64,000 nt of DNA from Bacteroidota bacterium (GCA_016124275.1 WGOA01000051.1:1-64000); one strand, 5' to 3'; positions 24,898 to 34,275 are shown, counted from the stretch's first letter. Translations and numbers: made by a program. The notes: generated from the letters alone by a model not told the origin.

Positions 24898-25950
24898 CTA
24901 GTGCATTTTTGGCAAAGCCAGTGCGCGATCGGGGTAATCGGTGATCAAACCATCCACCCCCATTTCCCGCATGCGGAGCATATCGGCGGGCTCGTTCACC
25001 GTCCAGGGAATGACGCGAATGCCGCGCTTGTGGGCTGATTTGACCATAGCCGGTGTAACCAGTTTAAACCAGGGGCTGTACACGGCAGGTTCAAAACCCA
25101 GCCGCTTTAGCTCCAGGGCCATGACCGGATTTTCTTCCACCAACTGCACCAGCGGCAGCGAAGGCTCCAGCGCGCGGGCAAGCCGGAGCACCCGGTAGTC
25201 AAAACTCTGCAGGTGCCAGCGCGTCCAGACGCCGCTTTCTTTCATTACCGCAAGCAAGAGCGGCAGCGCTGTTTCCGGGCCGGGTTGCTCCAACCCGTCC
25301 CATTCCGGCCTGGATTTAAGTTCGATGTTGTAAGCAACCGGCTGGCCCGTTTCTCGCGCGCGCGCTTCCGTTTGCAGCAGCAGGTCGCGCAAGAGCGGTT
25401 TGACGGTGGGCTGGGTTTTTTGCCCGGGAAATCGCGGATGGGGTTGGCTGCCGCAATCGTATCGGACAATGTCCGCGTAGGTCAGCACCCCAAAGTGCAG
25501 CGCCTTGCCCCGTTCAGAATCTTCAGCCTGAAGTTCCGTTGCGCCGGTTGGCTCTTGTGCCACTGGGCCCGAGCCGATCCGGCATATTTCCGGATTGATC
25601 CAGGGCTCGTGCGAAACCACCACTTGCCCATCCGCACTGATGACCACGTCCAGTTCCAATACGGTGATGCCCAGTTCCATGGCGTGCAAAAATGCAGGCA
25701 GCGTGTTCTCCGGCATCAGGCCCCGGCATCCGCGGTGGCCCTGAATTTCAAAGGCGATGCTTTCGGGCGAAGGGCTTCCGTTGCGGTTCACGGCATGGTG
25801 TTGAGCATGGCGGGTTTGGGCGCTGGAAGCTGGGGAGGAGCGTGCACAAGCGGCCAGCGTAAACATCACCACCGTCAAAATCAGGAGCGCGGCAACAACA
25901 CGCGTTGACGCGCTGGTCCATACGCTGCGGTGCTGCTGCACCTCAGCCAT
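24898..25950 (-). CDS. Glycerophosphodiester phosphodiesterase lipoprotein
   Basis: A ~350-residue enzyme of the GDPD TIM-barrel family, which hydrolyses glycerophosphodiesters to glycerol-3-phosphate and an alcohol. Active-site motifs are present: EIQGHRGCRGLMPENTLPAF (His-Arg, Glu), LELDVVISADGQVVVSHEP (Glu, Asp, second His). C-terminal strand VIPWTVNEPADMLRMREMGVDGLITDYPD is typical. An N-terminal lipobox (MFTLAAC) places it in the envelope. I use the ATG at 25950 (MAEVQQH), overlapping the omega-amidase stop by 8 bases; the ORF track start is 8 residues longer. Confidence 0.9.
   Translation of the reverse strand: MAEVQQHRSVWTSASTRVVAALLILTVVMFTLAACARSSPASSAQTRHAQHHAVNRNGSPSPESIAFEIQGHRGCRGLMPENTLPAFLHAMELGITVLELDVVISADGQVVVSHEPWINPEICRIGSGPVAQEPTGATELQAEDSERGKALHFGVLTYADIVRYDCGSQPHPRFPGQKTQPTVKPLLRDLLLQTEARARETGQPVAYNIELKSRPEWDGLEQPGPETALPLLLAVMKESGVWTRWHLQSFDYRVLRLARALEPSLPLVQLVEENPVMALELKRLGFEPAVYSPWFKLVTPAMVKSAHKRGIRVIPWTVNEPADMLRMREMGVDGLITDYPDRALALPKMH
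25764..25775 (+). repeat. CGGGCGAAGGGC copy (exact 12-mer, + strand)
   Basis: Exact copy on the + strand within the minus-strand GDPD gene, read there as SPSPES. Confidence 0.7.
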
Positions 25951-26716
25951 GCAGCACAAAGGAATCCCGGTCATTCAAAAAGGGAAAACGCGCGCGGGTT
26001 TCCGACACCGTGGCTGCGGGGAGCACAAAGCTGTAAACGCCTTCCTGATCGCCGGCGTGCAGCACCGGTTGGCCAAGAGGATCGTGCAAGACACTGTCCC
26101 CTTGGTAAACTTCGCCATTTCCATCGCTGCCTACGCGGTTCAAGCCCGCTACCCAACATACGTTTTCGATGGCGCGCGCCTGCAGCAGAACTTTCCAGGG
26201 CAGGGCCCGCCGCTGGGGCCAACTGGCCACGTACAGCAACAGATCAACCGCATCGGTGTTGCGGCTCCAAACCGGGAAACGCAAGTCGTAACAAACCAAT
26301 GGCTGAATTTTCCAGCCCCGCCATTGCACCAGCAATCGGGAGCCGCCCGCCTGGTACACTTCGTGCTCGCCAGCCAGACTGAACAAGTGGCGTTTGTCGT
26401 AGTGCAGGACACGGCCTTCCGGCTCTACCCAAAACAGCCGATTGAAATACTTGCCCCCTTCGCCCGCAATGATGCTGCCGCAAACGGCTGCCTGATGTTT
26501 GTTAGCCAATTCGGCCATCCAACTGACCGTAGGTCCATCCGACGACTCGGCCAGCCGGGCGGCCTGCATCGAAAATCCGGTGCTGAACATTTCCGGCAGC
26601 AAAATGAGATCGGTGGCCGGCAAACCCTCCAGAGCAGCGGCCAAACGCTCGCAGTTGGCCTGGGGATTTTCCCAAACCAGGTCTTGTTGAACCAGGGCGA
26701 GGGTTAAATCGCGCAT
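25943..26716 (-). CDS. Omega-amidase / nitrilase-family carbon-nitrogen hydrolase
   Basis: A 257-residue nitrilase-superfamily amidase with the catalytic triad Glu (LLPEMFSTGF, ~43), Lys (YDKRHLFS, ~108) and Cys (VCYDLRFPVWSR, ~143). LPEMFSTGF and CYDLRFP are characteristic of the omega-amidase (Nit2/YafV) branch, which hydrolyses alpha-ketoglutaramate or alpha-ketosuccinamate. The start overlaps the end of the aminotransferase gene by 13 bases. The two enzymes form the known transaminase/omega-amidase route, where glutamine donates the amino group (for example in methionine salvage) and the amidase makes the reaction irreversible. Confidence 0.88.
   Translation of the reverse strand: MRDLTLALVQQDLVWENPQANCERLAAALEGLPATDLILLPEMFSTGFSMQAARLAESSDGPTVSWMAELANKHQAAVCGSIIAGEGGKYFNRLFWVEPEGRVLHYDKRHLFSLAGEHEVYQAGGSRLLVQWRGWKIQPLVCYDLRFPVWSRNTDAVDLLLYVASWPQRRALPWKVLLQARAIENVCWVAGLNRVGSDGNGEVYQGDSVLHDPLGQPVLHAGDQEGVYSFVLPAATVSETRARFPFLNDRDSFVLHG
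26456..26466 (-). repeat. CGGGCGAAGGG copy (the only minus-strand copy)
   Basis: The single 11-mer copy found in the opposite orientation, inside the omega-amidase gene (coding AGEGG, in the gene's own direction). Confidence 0.65.
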
Positions 26717-27861
26717 AGTTTGGCGGCCGCTTTTTCCAGCGTTTCATCCGACTTGGCAAAGCAAAAACGAAGCACCTTGTTGTCTTCCTTGCTGCGGTAA
26801 AACACGCTGACGGGAATGGCGGCAACGCCGTAATCGCCAGTCATGCGCACGGCAAAGGCGTCGTCGGCCTCGTCGGTGATGTCGCGGAAGCCCAGCAGCT
26901 GAAAGTAGGTGCCTGAGCAAGGCAGGAGCGTAAACCGGCTGCCGCTGACCAGATCGCTAAAGCGATCGCGCTTGGCTTCATAGAACGCCGCCAGCTCCAG
27001 GTAGGCCTCCTTTCGAACCATAAAATCAGAAAGGGCCAGCTGAATGGGGTGGTTTACCGCAAAAACCTGGTACTGGTGCACAAGCCTGAACTGCTTCATC
27101 AGGTTTTCGGGGGCCAAGCAATACCCGACCTTCCAACCGGTATTGTGGTACGTTTTGCCAAACGAAAACACGGCAAAACTGCGCTCGGCCAGGCGCGGAT
27201 AGCGCAACACGCTTTGGTGGGGCTCCTGGTTGAAAATGATGTGCTCGTAAACTTCGTCGCTGAGCAGGATCACATCCGTGCCGTCGGTGAGCTTGATGAG
27301 CTGCTGCATGTCCTCCTCGCGCAAAATGGCCCCGGTGGGGTTGTGCGGGCTGTTGAGGATGATCATGCGCGTCCGGTTGGAAATGCGCTGCTTGACCGAT
27401 TCCCAGTGGTAGCGGTAATCCGGGTACTGCAGGGGAATGTGAATGGGCATTCCCCCGGCCAGCTTGATGGCGGGCACGTAACTGTCGTAGGCCGGGTCAA
27501 ACACAATGACCTCGTCCCCTTCACGCACCACCGATTGAATGGCGGTGAATAGGGCTTGCGTACCGCCTGCAGTAACGGTTATTTCCTGCTCGGGCGAAAA
27601 CACGGCCCCGTAAACGGACTCGGTTTTTTCGGCAATGGCCTCGCGCAGGCCCATCACACCCGGCATTGGGGCGTATTGGTTAAAGCCTTTGCGCATGTAT
27701 CCCGCCACCGCGTTGATGAGCTCTTTGTGGGGAGGGAAATCCGGGAAGCCCTGCGACAGGTTAATGGCCCCGGTTTCATTGGCCAACGCCGTCATCTTGC
27801 TAAAGATGGACGTACCGGTGTTGGGCAGTTTGCTAATGAGGGAGGAAGGGAAAACGGGCAT
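26704..27861 (-). CDS. PLP-dependent aminotransferase (methionine/glutamine transaminase type)
   Basis: A 385-residue fold-type I aminotransferase. Landmarks: INLSQGFPDFPP at ~33, TAGGTQALFTAI at ~96, NSPHNPTGAI at ~165, LSDEVYEH (Asp/Tyr contacts to PLP) at ~195, the PLP lysine in SFGKTYHNTGWKVGY at ~228, and the substrate carboxylate Arg in LRFCFAK near the C-terminus. It is closest to YbdL-type methionine aminotransferases/kynurenine-glutamine transaminases. It overlaps the omega-amidase gene downstream by 13 bases, supporting a glutamine-linked transamination pathway. Confidence 0.9.
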   Translation of the reverse strand: MPVFPSSLISKLPNTGTSIFSKMTALANETGAINLSQGFPDFPPHKELINAVAGYMRKGFNQYAPMPGVMGLREAIAEKTESVYGAVFSPEQEITVTAGGTQALFTAIQSVVREGDEVIVFDPAYDSYVPAIKLAGGMPIHIPLQYPDYRYHWESVKQRISNRTRMIILNSPHNPTGAILREEDMQQLIKLTDGTDVILLSDEVYEHIIFNQEPHQSVLRYPRLAERSFAVFSFGKTYHNTGWKVGYCLAPENLMKQFRLVHQYQVFAVNHPIQLALSDFMVRKEAYLELAAFYEAKRDRFSDLVSGSRFTLLPCSGTYFQLLGFRDITDEADDAFAVRMTGDYGVAAIPVSVFYRSKEDNKVLRFCFAKSDETLEKAAAKLCAI

Positions 27862-27900
27862 ATTCGGGCGGGATCGTCACTGCGTTACCAGAAGGAAACC

Positions 27901-28977
27901 TTATAGGAAGCGGTCACCTTTCTTTCGTTTTACGTCGCTGGCAATTTCTCGGATGAATTGTTCCTTTTCTTTTTGGCAGATCAACAGGGCATCCGGAGTG
28001 TCGATGACGATGAAGTCATCCAAGCCCTGTAAAACCACAAGCTTATCATCCGGTGCCATGATCATGCAATTGGTGGCGTCGTAGATCATCACGTTGTTTC
28101 CCTGTGCAGCATTGCCCAGGTAGTCCCGGTGGTATTTCTCGTACAAAGAACCCCAAGTGCCCAGGTCGGACCAACCAAAACTGGCCGGGATGACCATGAC
28201 GTTGTCTGCCTTTTCCAATACGCCATAGTCGATAGAAATGTTCGTGACCACGGAGTATGCTTTTCGAACAAATTCCTTCTCCTCGGCTTTGCCAAAATGC
28301 GGGCGCAAATCGCGGAAAGCATCGCCGATTTCCGGCAGGTGCTGTTGAAACGCTTGAAGAATGGTTTGGACCCGCCAGACGAAAATGCCGGAATTCCACA
28401 GGAAATCGCCGGAACGCATAAAGGTCTTGGCCAGTTCAAGGTTGGGTTTCTCGGTAAAGGTTTTTACCGGGAACACGTTTTGGTGACCCTCTTCAACAAA
28501 CTGGATGTACCCATACCCGGTATCGGGCCGCGTTGGGCGAATTCCCAGGGTAATCAGGTCATCATGGGTGCCTGCATAGGCGACTGCCTGCTCAATAACT
28601 GACTGGAAATCAGCATCATTGAGAATCAGGTGGTCTGACGGGGCAATGACCATGCGCGCCTCCGGATCGCGCTCGGCGATCACATTAGCTGCAAGAGCTA
28701 TGCAAGGCGCGGTGTTTCGCCGCATGGGCTCAGCCAAAACCTGGCTTTCGTGCAGGTCTGGCAATTGGCTGCGGACTAATTCCACATAGTCTTCGTTGGT
28801 GACCACGAAGATGTTTTCCTTGGGGCAAATGGGCAAAAAACGGTCGTAAGTAGCCTGTAACAGTGATTTGCCGGTGCCCAGCACATCAATAAACTGTTTG
28901 GGCCTGGCGATGCGGCTCATCGGCCAGAATCGGCTGCCGATTCCGCCTGCCATAATGGCAACGTAGGTATTCCTCAT
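27901..28977 (-). CDS. manC: Mannose-1-phosphate guanylyltransferase
   Basis: A 358-residue nucleotidyltransferase that forms GDP-mannose from mannose-1-phosphate and GTP for surface polysaccharides. The activation loop is AGGIGSRFWPMSRIARPKQF at ~9-28, followed by NIFVVTNEDY, EPMRRNTAPCIALAA, IAPSDHLI (metal Asp), PDTGYGYIQ and FTEKPN. The C-terminal left-handed helix region has DYGVLEKADNVMVIPASFGWSDLGTW. The bifunctional C-terminal isomerase domain is absent, giving the short form. An exact -7 box lies 16 bases before its start. Confidence 0.93.
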   Translation of the reverse strand: MRNTYVAIMAGGIGSRFWPMSRIARPKQFIDVLGTGKSLLQATYDRFLPICPKENIFVVTNEDYVELVRSQLPDLHESQVLAEPMRRNTAPCIALAANVIAERDPEARMVIAPSDHLILNDADFQSVIEQAVAYAGTHDDLITLGIRPTRPDTGYGYIQFVEEGHQNVFPVKTFTEKPNLELAKTFMRSGDFLWNSGIFVWRVQTILQAFQQHLPEIGDAFRDLRPHFGKAEEKEFVRKAYSVVTNISIDYGVLEKADNVMVIPASFGWSDLGTWGSLYEKYHRDYLGNAAQGNNVMIYDATNCMIMAPDDKLVVLQGLDDFIVIDTPDALLICQKEKEQFIREIASDVKRKKGDRFL

Positions 28978-28993
28978 AACCCCAATTTGGGTG

Positions 28994-29001
28994 CAAACTT
29001 A
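28994..29001 (-). promoter_or_regulatory. Candidate -7 box TAAGTTTG for manC
   Basis: Exact TAnnTTTG match on the minus strand, 16 bases before the manC ATG. No -33 TTG at the expected distance. Confidence 0.45.
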
Positions 29002-29015
29002 GCCTTATTTGATGA

Positions 29016-29027
29016 CGGGTGAAGGGC
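29016..29027 (+). repeat. CGGGTGAAGGGC copy (+ strand variant)
   Basis: One-mismatch variant of the polar motif in the 258-bp gap between the divergent manC and recQ genes. Confidence 0.5.
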
Positions 29028-29073
29028 TGCCGGGTACTTGCAGTTTTCGGTACAGAAAAGCTTGCCTAAATGG

Positions 29074-29081
29074 TACTTTTG
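29074..29081 (+). promoter_or_regulatory. Candidate -7 box TACTTTTG for recQ
   Basis: Exact TAnnTTTG match about 155 bases upstream of the recQ start, implying a longer leader than most genes in the window. Confidence 0.35.
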
Positions 29082-29235
29082 CAGGCGTTTTTGTTAAATT
29101 GAGACTGATTAGCGGATTGCAACCTTTTACCCCCCGTTTGTGCTGTTTTTAGCCAGAGTGCGGGATTCGTGGTGGATTGTTTCGCCGGTCATTATCACTT
29201 GATCGAGGTTTTTTTTAATTTTTTTCAGGGTTCTG

Positions 29236-31437
29236 ATGGAAGTTCAAGACATGCAACTGCAGGAAGCCCTGCAGGCCAACTTTGGCTTTGATTCCTTTAA
29301 GGGGAATCAGGAGGCCATTATCAAAAGTGTGCTGGAGGGCAAGGACACTTTTGTTATCATGCCAACAGGAGGGGGCAAGTCGCTTTGCTACCAGTTGCCC
29401 GCTATGATCAGCGAAGGCACGGCCATCATCATTTCACCGCTGATTGCCCTGATGAAAAACCAGGTGGATCAGGTGCGCGGATACAGCAACCAGGACAACA
29501 TTGCGCACTTCCTCAATTCATCGCTGAACAAAAACCAGATCAGGCAGGTCAAGGATGACATCACGGAGCGAAAAACCAAATTGCTCTATGTGGCTCCGGA
29601 AACACTGAAAAAAGAAGAGAACATCGCTTTTTTCCAGCAAATCCAGATCTCGTTCGTAGCCATTGATGAAGCGCATTGCATTTCCGAATGGGGCCATGAC
29701 TTCCGTCCGGAATACCGCCACATCAAAACCATGATCAATGCTATTGGCGAGCACATTCCGCTGGTAGCGCTCACAGCCACAGCAACACCCAAGGTTCAGT
29801 CTGACATTATCAAGAACCTGAACATGACTGAGCCGGAGGTCTTCATGTCCTCCTTCAATCGGGATAACTTGTATTATGAAGTGCGCCCCAAGCCGGACAA
29901 GGCTGAAATTCAGCGCGAAATCACGCGCTTTATCAAGGAGCGCGGCAGCAAATCGGGCATCATTTACTGCCTGAACCGCAAAACCACGGAGGAGATTGCC
30001 GCATTGCTGAACGTTAACGGCATCAAGGCTGCTCCTTACCATGCCGGGCTGGAAGCTGCGCGCCGGGCCAATATTCAGGACGATTTCCTCATGGAGGAAA
30101 TTGATGTGATTTGCGCTACCATAGCTTTTGGTATGGGAATTGACAAGCCGGACGTCCGTTTTGTCATTCACTACGACATTCCAAAAAGCATTGAAAATTA
30201 CTACCAGGAAACAGGTCGCGCCGGTCGCGATGGACTGGAAGGCGACTGTGTGGCGTTTTACAGCCACAAAGACATCCTGAAGCTGGAAAAATTCATGCGC
30301 GACAAGCCGGTGGCCGAGCGCGAAATGGGCTCGCAGTTGTTGATGGAAATGGTGGCCTACTCGGAAACCGGTACTTGCCGGCGCAAATTTTTGCTCCACT
30401 ATTTCGGCGAACAATACGACGAAGGCCAATGCACCGGGCGCTGCGATAACTGCCGCCATCCCAAAGAATCGCTGGAGGTCACCGCCGAGCTCAAAATGGC
30501 GATGAAAAGCATCCTCGAAATTGGGGAGAACCAGGGCATTCCGCACATCGTTGATGTGCTGACAGGCAAAGTGTCCCGCAGTGTCATGGGTGCCGGACAC
30601 GAATCGCTTTCCGCTTTTGGCTCGGGCAAAGAAAAGGACGAGCGTTTCTGGAACAGCGTTATTCGCCAGGGCCTGATGTTGGGACTGCTGCACAAAGGCA
30701 TTGAAAACTATGGCCTGATCCGCCTCAATCCGGAGGGGCACAGCTTTCTGAAAAAGAGTTTCCCGGTCAAGATTTCGCTGAACCACGACTTTAAGTCCAT
30801 GGCTGCCCAGGCGGAAACGGATCGCGCCGAAGAGAAGAATGTGGTCGATCCGGTATTGCTGGATCTGCTGGGCAATTTGCGCCGAAAAGTTGCGCGGGAG
30901 ATAAAACTTCCCCCGTACATCATTTTTCAGGACACTTCTCTGGAAGATATGGCCACGCAGTACCCCATCACGATGGAGGAACTGACCAACATTACCGGAG
31001 TCAGCCAGGGCAAGGCCAGCCGCTACGGCAAGCCGTTCGTGGAACTGATTGCCGATTATGTAGAAGAAAACGACATAGACCGTCCCAACGATTTTGTCAT
31101 GAAGTCGGTGGCTAAAAAGGGCGGGAATAAGATATACATTATTCAGAACATTGATAAGAAAATTTCGCTTGAAGACATCGCCCAATCCAAGGGCATGACC
31201 ATGCCGGAGCTTATCGATGAATTGGATTCCATTGTTTCGTCAGGCACCCGCATCAACCTGGACTACTACCTGGATTCCATATTAGACGAGTACCAACAGG
31301 AGGACGCGCTGGAATTCTTTCGGACCATGGAAATGGACGACATCGAAGCGGCCTACGACGAGCTTAAAGAAGAGGGCATGACCCTGGAAGAGGTCAAACT
31401 GATGCGCATCAAGTTCTTCAGCGAGATGGGCAATTAA
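29236..31437 (+). CDS. recQ: ATP-dependent DNA helicase RecQ
   Basis: A 733-residue superfamily 2 3'-5' helicase. Domains in order: helicase N-lobe with motif 0 FKGNQEAI, Walker A MPTGGGKSLCYQLPA, DEAHCISEWGHDFRPEYR; C-lobe with YHAGLEAARRANIQDDF, ATIAFGMGIDKPDVRFVIH and QETGRAGRDG; zinc-binding CRRKFLLHYFG...CTGRCDNC; RQC winged helix; HRDC domain (~530-600, FQDTSLEDMATQYP). A further ~110-residue C-terminal extension (KISLEDIAQSKGMTMPELIDELDS) is common in Bacteroidota RecQ. ATG at 29236 is used; MQLQEAL at 29251 is an alternative. A strong terminator follows. Confidence 0.96.
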   Translation: MEVQDMQLQEALQANFGFDSFKGNQEAIIKSVLEGKDTFVIMPTGGGKSLCYQLPAMISEGTAIIISPLIALMKNQVDQVRGYSNQDNIAHFLNSSLNKNQIRQVKDDITERKTKLLYVAPETLKKEENIAFFQQIQISFVAIDEAHCISEWGHDFRPEYRHIKTMINAIGEHIPLVALTATATPKVQSDIIKNLNMTEPEVFMSSFNRDNLYYEVRPKPDKAEIQREITRFIKERGSKSGIIYCLNRKTTEEIAALLNVNGIKAAPYHAGLEAARRANIQDDFLMEEIDVICATIAFGMGIDKPDVRFVIHYDIPKSIENYYQETGRAGRDGLEGDCVAFYSHKDILKLEKFMRDKPVAEREMGSQLLMEMVAYSETGTCRRKFLLHYFGEQYDEGQCTGRCDNCRHPKESLEVTAELKMAMKSILEIGENQGIPHIVDVLTGKVSRSVMGAGHESLSAFGSGKEKDERFWNSVIRQGLMLGLLHKGIENYGLIRLNPEGHSFLKKSFPVKISLNHDFKSMAAQAETDRAEEKNVVDPVLLDLLGNLRRKVAREIKLPPYIIFQDTSLEDMATQYPITMEELTNITGVSQGKASRYGKPFVELIADYVEENDIDRPNDFVMKSVAKKGGNKIYIIQNIDKKISLEDIAQSKGMTMPELIDELDSIVSSGTRINLDYYLDSILDEYQQEDALEFFRTMEMDDIEAAYDELKEEGMTLEEVKLMRIKFFSEMGN

Positions 31438-31483
31438 TCCAGCCTGCGGCCCTCGCTGCAAAATATTTTTTTATACTTCATAG

Positions 31484-31520
31484 AACGCCTGGCAATCCCC
31501 TGATTGTCAGGCGTTTTCTT
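31484..31520 (+). terminator. Rho-independent terminator after recQ
   Basis: An 11-13 bp stem (AACGCCTGGCAAT paired with ATTGTCAGGCGTT, one G-T pair) around a 6-base loop, followed by TTTTCTTTT. It lies about 45 bases after the recQ stop. Confidence 0.85.
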
Positions 31521-31659
31521 TTGGTCGGCTCAGACGCAATTGGGAGTCTTTTGCACAAAAGTTGCAAAAACTTAGTGCTTCCTGTGAACCGCCATGCCCT
31601 TTCGATGTTTTACCCGCTCAGAGGAAATGATTTCCACACTCAAAACATCCATTCGTACC

Positions 31660-33264
31660 ATGAAAAACTTGATCCTTGTTGCCCTGGTGTTAGTCACAGG
31701 AGCCTTATCTGCCCAAACAGCCCGTCTGCAGGTCATTCACAACTCCCCGGAGCCCACCGTTGACGTGTACGCCAACGGCGGCCTTTTGCTGAACGACTTT
31801 GTCTTCCGCACGGCTACCCCGTTCATTGATGTTGCCGCTGGTGTGCCAATCACCCTGGATGTGGCACCCGCTACCTCCACTTCGGCAGCCGAAGCCATTT
31901 ACAGCGTTACCGTAACGTTCAACGCTGGCGAAACTTACGTGGCCATTGCCAGTGGTGTCGTTGGTGACCCCCTCACCCCCTTTAACATTTGGGTACAAAG
32001 CGGTATTCGCGAAGCAGCGCTTGCTGCCGGTACCGTTGATTTCATTGGCATTCACGGCTCACCTGATGCGCCCACCGTGGACATCATTGCCCGCGACGTA
32101 GCCATTTTGCTTGACGACGTTTCTTACGGCGCCATTAGCGGTTACCTGACGGTTCCCGCTGGTGCCTATGTGCTTGACGTTACCCCAGGTGCCGACAACT
32201 ACAACATCGTAGCCAGCTTTGCCGCTGACCTGAGCGGTTTGGGTGGTGGTTCCGCTGTTGTTTTTGCTTCAGGCTTCCTGAGCTCGACGCCTGGTTTTGG
32301 CCTTTTTGCTGCATTGGCTGACGGAACAGTAGTTGCTTTCCCGGTTGAGGCACCCGTTTTTACTAACCTTCAGGTTATTCACAACAGCCCGGAGCCTACG
32401 GTTGACATTTATGTAAACAACACCTTGTTGTTGGACGATTTCAACTTCCGCACCGCCACTCCTTTTGTGCCCGTGCAGGCTTTGGTTCCTGTTAAAATTG
32501 ACGTAGCTCCAGCTACATCGACCAGTGTTTCCGAATCCATTTACACCATCACTGGCCGTTTCCGCAACCCATCCAACGATTACGTAGCCATCGCTACCGG
32601 CGTGGTTGGTGATCCGACAACTCCTTTCAATATCATTCTTCAGGGCAACATTCGCCAAAGCAACTCGGTTGGTCAGGTACAATTGGTTGCCTCACACGGT
32701 GCACCCGATGCCCCAACCGTTGACGTTGTTGCCGATGGTGCGTTGACCCTTTTCGACAACCTCGAGTACAACACCATCAGCCGCTACATTAGCGTACCAC
32801 CAGCTTCGTACGTCATTGACATTCGCACCGAAGATGGGTTGAGCACCGTCGTGAGCTACGATGCTGACCTGAGCGGTTTGGCCGGTGGAAACGCTGTGGT
32901 CTTCGCTTCAGGCTTCCTGGGTTCTTCACCCGCCTTTGGTCTCTACGCTGCACTGCCCGACGGTACGGTTATTGCCTTCCCGGTTGCCGCGCCCCGTTTA
33001 TCTGGCGAAGTTTCCTTTGAAGGGTTGTTCCCCACCGTAGCTGATGAGCAAATCACCCTGACATTGACCGGCACCACCACCGATCAGGTAGGAGTTACCG
33101 TGTTCAACGCTTCCGGTCAAATGGTCATCGCAGAAGTTGCCAACGTGGACAACGGCCGCATCACCCACAACATGAACGTTTCTAACCTGGCTCCAGGTCA
33201 GTACTTCGTAACGGTTTACACCCAGGAAGGCCCCCGCACTGAGCGTTTTGTGATTGCTCAATAA
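31660..33264 (+). CDS. Secreted protein with repeated DUF4397 domains and T9SS sorting domain
   Basis: A 534-residue protein starting at the ATG at 31660, where a signal peptide begins (MKNLILVALVLVTGALSAQ). It contains two copies of a ~215-residue DUF4397 unit, each opening with LQVIHNSPEPTVD(V/I)Y and containing VAPATSTS, VVGDPxTPFNI, HGxPDAPTVD and a FASGFL...VVAFPV closing strand. A type A T9SS sorting domain (GLFPTVADEQITLTL ... VFNASGQMVI ... LAPGQYFVTVYT) ends the protein. DUF4397 is a beta-rich extracellular domain of unknown function. The gene is flanked by terminators at both ends, suggesting a single-gene, perhaps well-expressed unit. Confidence 0.88.
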   Translation: MKNLILVALVLVTGALSAQTARLQVIHNSPEPTVDVYANGGLLLNDFVFRTATPFIDVAAGVPITLDVAPATSTSAAEAIYSVTVTFNAGETYVAIASGVVGDPLTPFNIWVQSGIREAALAAGTVDFIGIHGSPDAPTVDIIARDVAILLDDVSYGAISGYLTVPAGAYVLDVTPGADNYNIVASFAADLSGLGGGSAVVFASGFLSSTPGFGLFAALADGTVVAFPVEAPVFTNLQVIHNSPEPTVDIYVNNTLLLDDFNFRTATPFVPVQALVPVKIDVAPATSTSVSESIYTITGRFRNPSNDYVAIATGVVGDPTTPFNIILQGNIRQSNSVGQVQLVASHGAPDAPTVDVVADGALTLFDNLEYNTISRYISVPPASYVIDIRTEDGLSTVVSYDADLSGLAGGNAVVFASGFLGSSPAFGLYAALPDGTVIAFPVAAPRLSGEVSFEGLFPTVADEQITLTLTGTTTDQVGVTVFNASGQMVIAEVANVDNGRITHNMNVSNLAPGQYFVTVYTQEGPRTERFVIAQ

Positions 33265-33303
33265 GTCCCTTCTTTTTTAGTTTTCCCTCCCCGTTTCCTC
33301 TGC

Positions 33304-33336
33304 AAAGGCCGTCCCAATTGGGGCGGCCTTTCTTTT
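33304..33336 (+). terminator. Rho-independent terminator after DUF4397 gene
   Basis: A 12-bp stem (AAAGGCCGTCCC / GGGGCGGCCTTT, one G-T pair) with loop AATT, followed by CTTTTT, 40 bases after the stop. Confidence 0.85.
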
Positions 33337-33351
33337 TGAAGCCAAGGCAAC

Positions 33352-33363
33352 CGGGCGAAGGGC
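33352..33363 (+). repeat. CGGGCGAAGGGC copy (exact 12-mer, + strand)
   Basis: Intergenic copy just after the terminator and upstream of scpA. Confidence 0.7.
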
Positions 33364-33493
33364 TGCCGCGCGCCTGGCAACGGTTTTACCAGGGTACTCA
33401 AGCACGAACCAGCGCCCTTCGCCGTTCCTTAACAGGTTATCCACAACGCAACACAGCCCTTGCAAGAAACGGTGCAGGGGGCCCTCAGCGGGT

Positions 33494-33501
33494 TATCTTT
33501 G
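33494..33501 (+). promoter_or_regulatory. Candidate -7 box TATCTTTG for scpA
   Basis: Exact TAnnTTTG match, 15 bases before the scpA ATG at 33517. It supports the shorter start over the ORF-track start at 33460, which lies upstream of the box. Confidence 0.45.
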
Positions 33502-33516
33502 AACTTCTGCCCGACC

Positions 33517-34275
33517 ATGATCGAAACCTCCACGTACGAAATCAAGTTGCCCCAGTTCGAAGGCCCCTTCGACCTGCTGTTGTTTTTTATTGAACGGGAC
33601 GAACTGGATATCTACGACATCCCAATTGCCCGCATCACCAGCGATTTCCTGGGGTACCTGCATGAAATGAAGGCGCTGAACATTGATCTGGCGTCGGAGT
33701 TTATTTTGGTGGCGGCTACCCTGATGCGCATTAAGGCCAAAATGTTGCTGCCGCGCAAGGAAATTGACGAGCAGGGCAACGAGATTGACCCGCGCCAGGA
33801 TTTGGTGCAAGCGCTGCTGGAGTACAAGCGCTACAAAGAAGTGGTGGAGCAAATGCAGGATCTGGAAACGCAGCGGAGGCTCATGCATCCGCGCGGGTTG
33901 GATGCCAAAGAACTGCGCAGCATGGCCGAATCCGGAGAGCAGGATACGGATTTAGGCGATCTGACGTTGTACAAGCTCATGCGCGTGTTTCAGCGCGTGC
34001 TCGGCCGCCTGGAAGAACGGCGTGAAACCCTGGCCCACCAGGTCGTGCCCTATCCTTTTACGGTGGATAGCTGCAAAGAAGAATTGCTCGATCGCCTGAA
34101 GGCGCATCCCCGTATGGATTTTGCGGTAGCCTTTGAGGGGGTACGCGAAAAAGTGCATGCCGTTTTCTTGTTGCTGGCTATTCTTGACCTGGTGCAATCC
34201 GGGTTGATGCGCATTCAGGTTGGCCTGGGGTTCAACAATTTCTGGTTGGACGCTGCCGTACCGGAAGCTGCCTGA
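33517..34275 (+). CDS. scpA: Segregation and condensation protein A
   Basis: A 252-residue kleisin that bridges the SMC dimer and ScpB in chromosome condensation. The family N-terminus FEGPFDLLLFFIERDELDIYDIPI begins 14 residues after the chosen Met. ASEFILVAATLMRIKAKMLLPR follows, and a C-terminal winged helix (AFEGVREKVHAVFLLLAILDLVQSGLMRI) ends the protein. The start at 33517 (MIETSTYEIKL) is preferred because it fits the family length and the promoter box. scpB is not adjacent in this window. Confidence 0.93.
   Translation: MIETSTYEIKLPQFEGPFDLLLFFIERDELDIYDIPIARITSDFLGYLHEMKALNIDLASEFILVAATLMRIKAKMLLPRKEIDEQGNEIDPRQDLVQALLEYKRYKEVVEQMQDLETQRRLMHPRGLDAKELRSMAESGEQDTDLGDLTLYKLMRVFQRVLGRLEERRETLAHQVVPYPFTVDSCKEELLDRLKAHPRMDFAVAFEGVREKVHAVFLLLAILDLVQSGLMRIQVGLGFNNFWLDAAVPEAA

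Noticed and set aside
29518-31185. 555-aa minus-strand ORF opposite recQ
   Set aside because: Low-information antisense translation of a clear recQ gene, with no domain or signal of its own; high GC at third positions explains the open frame.
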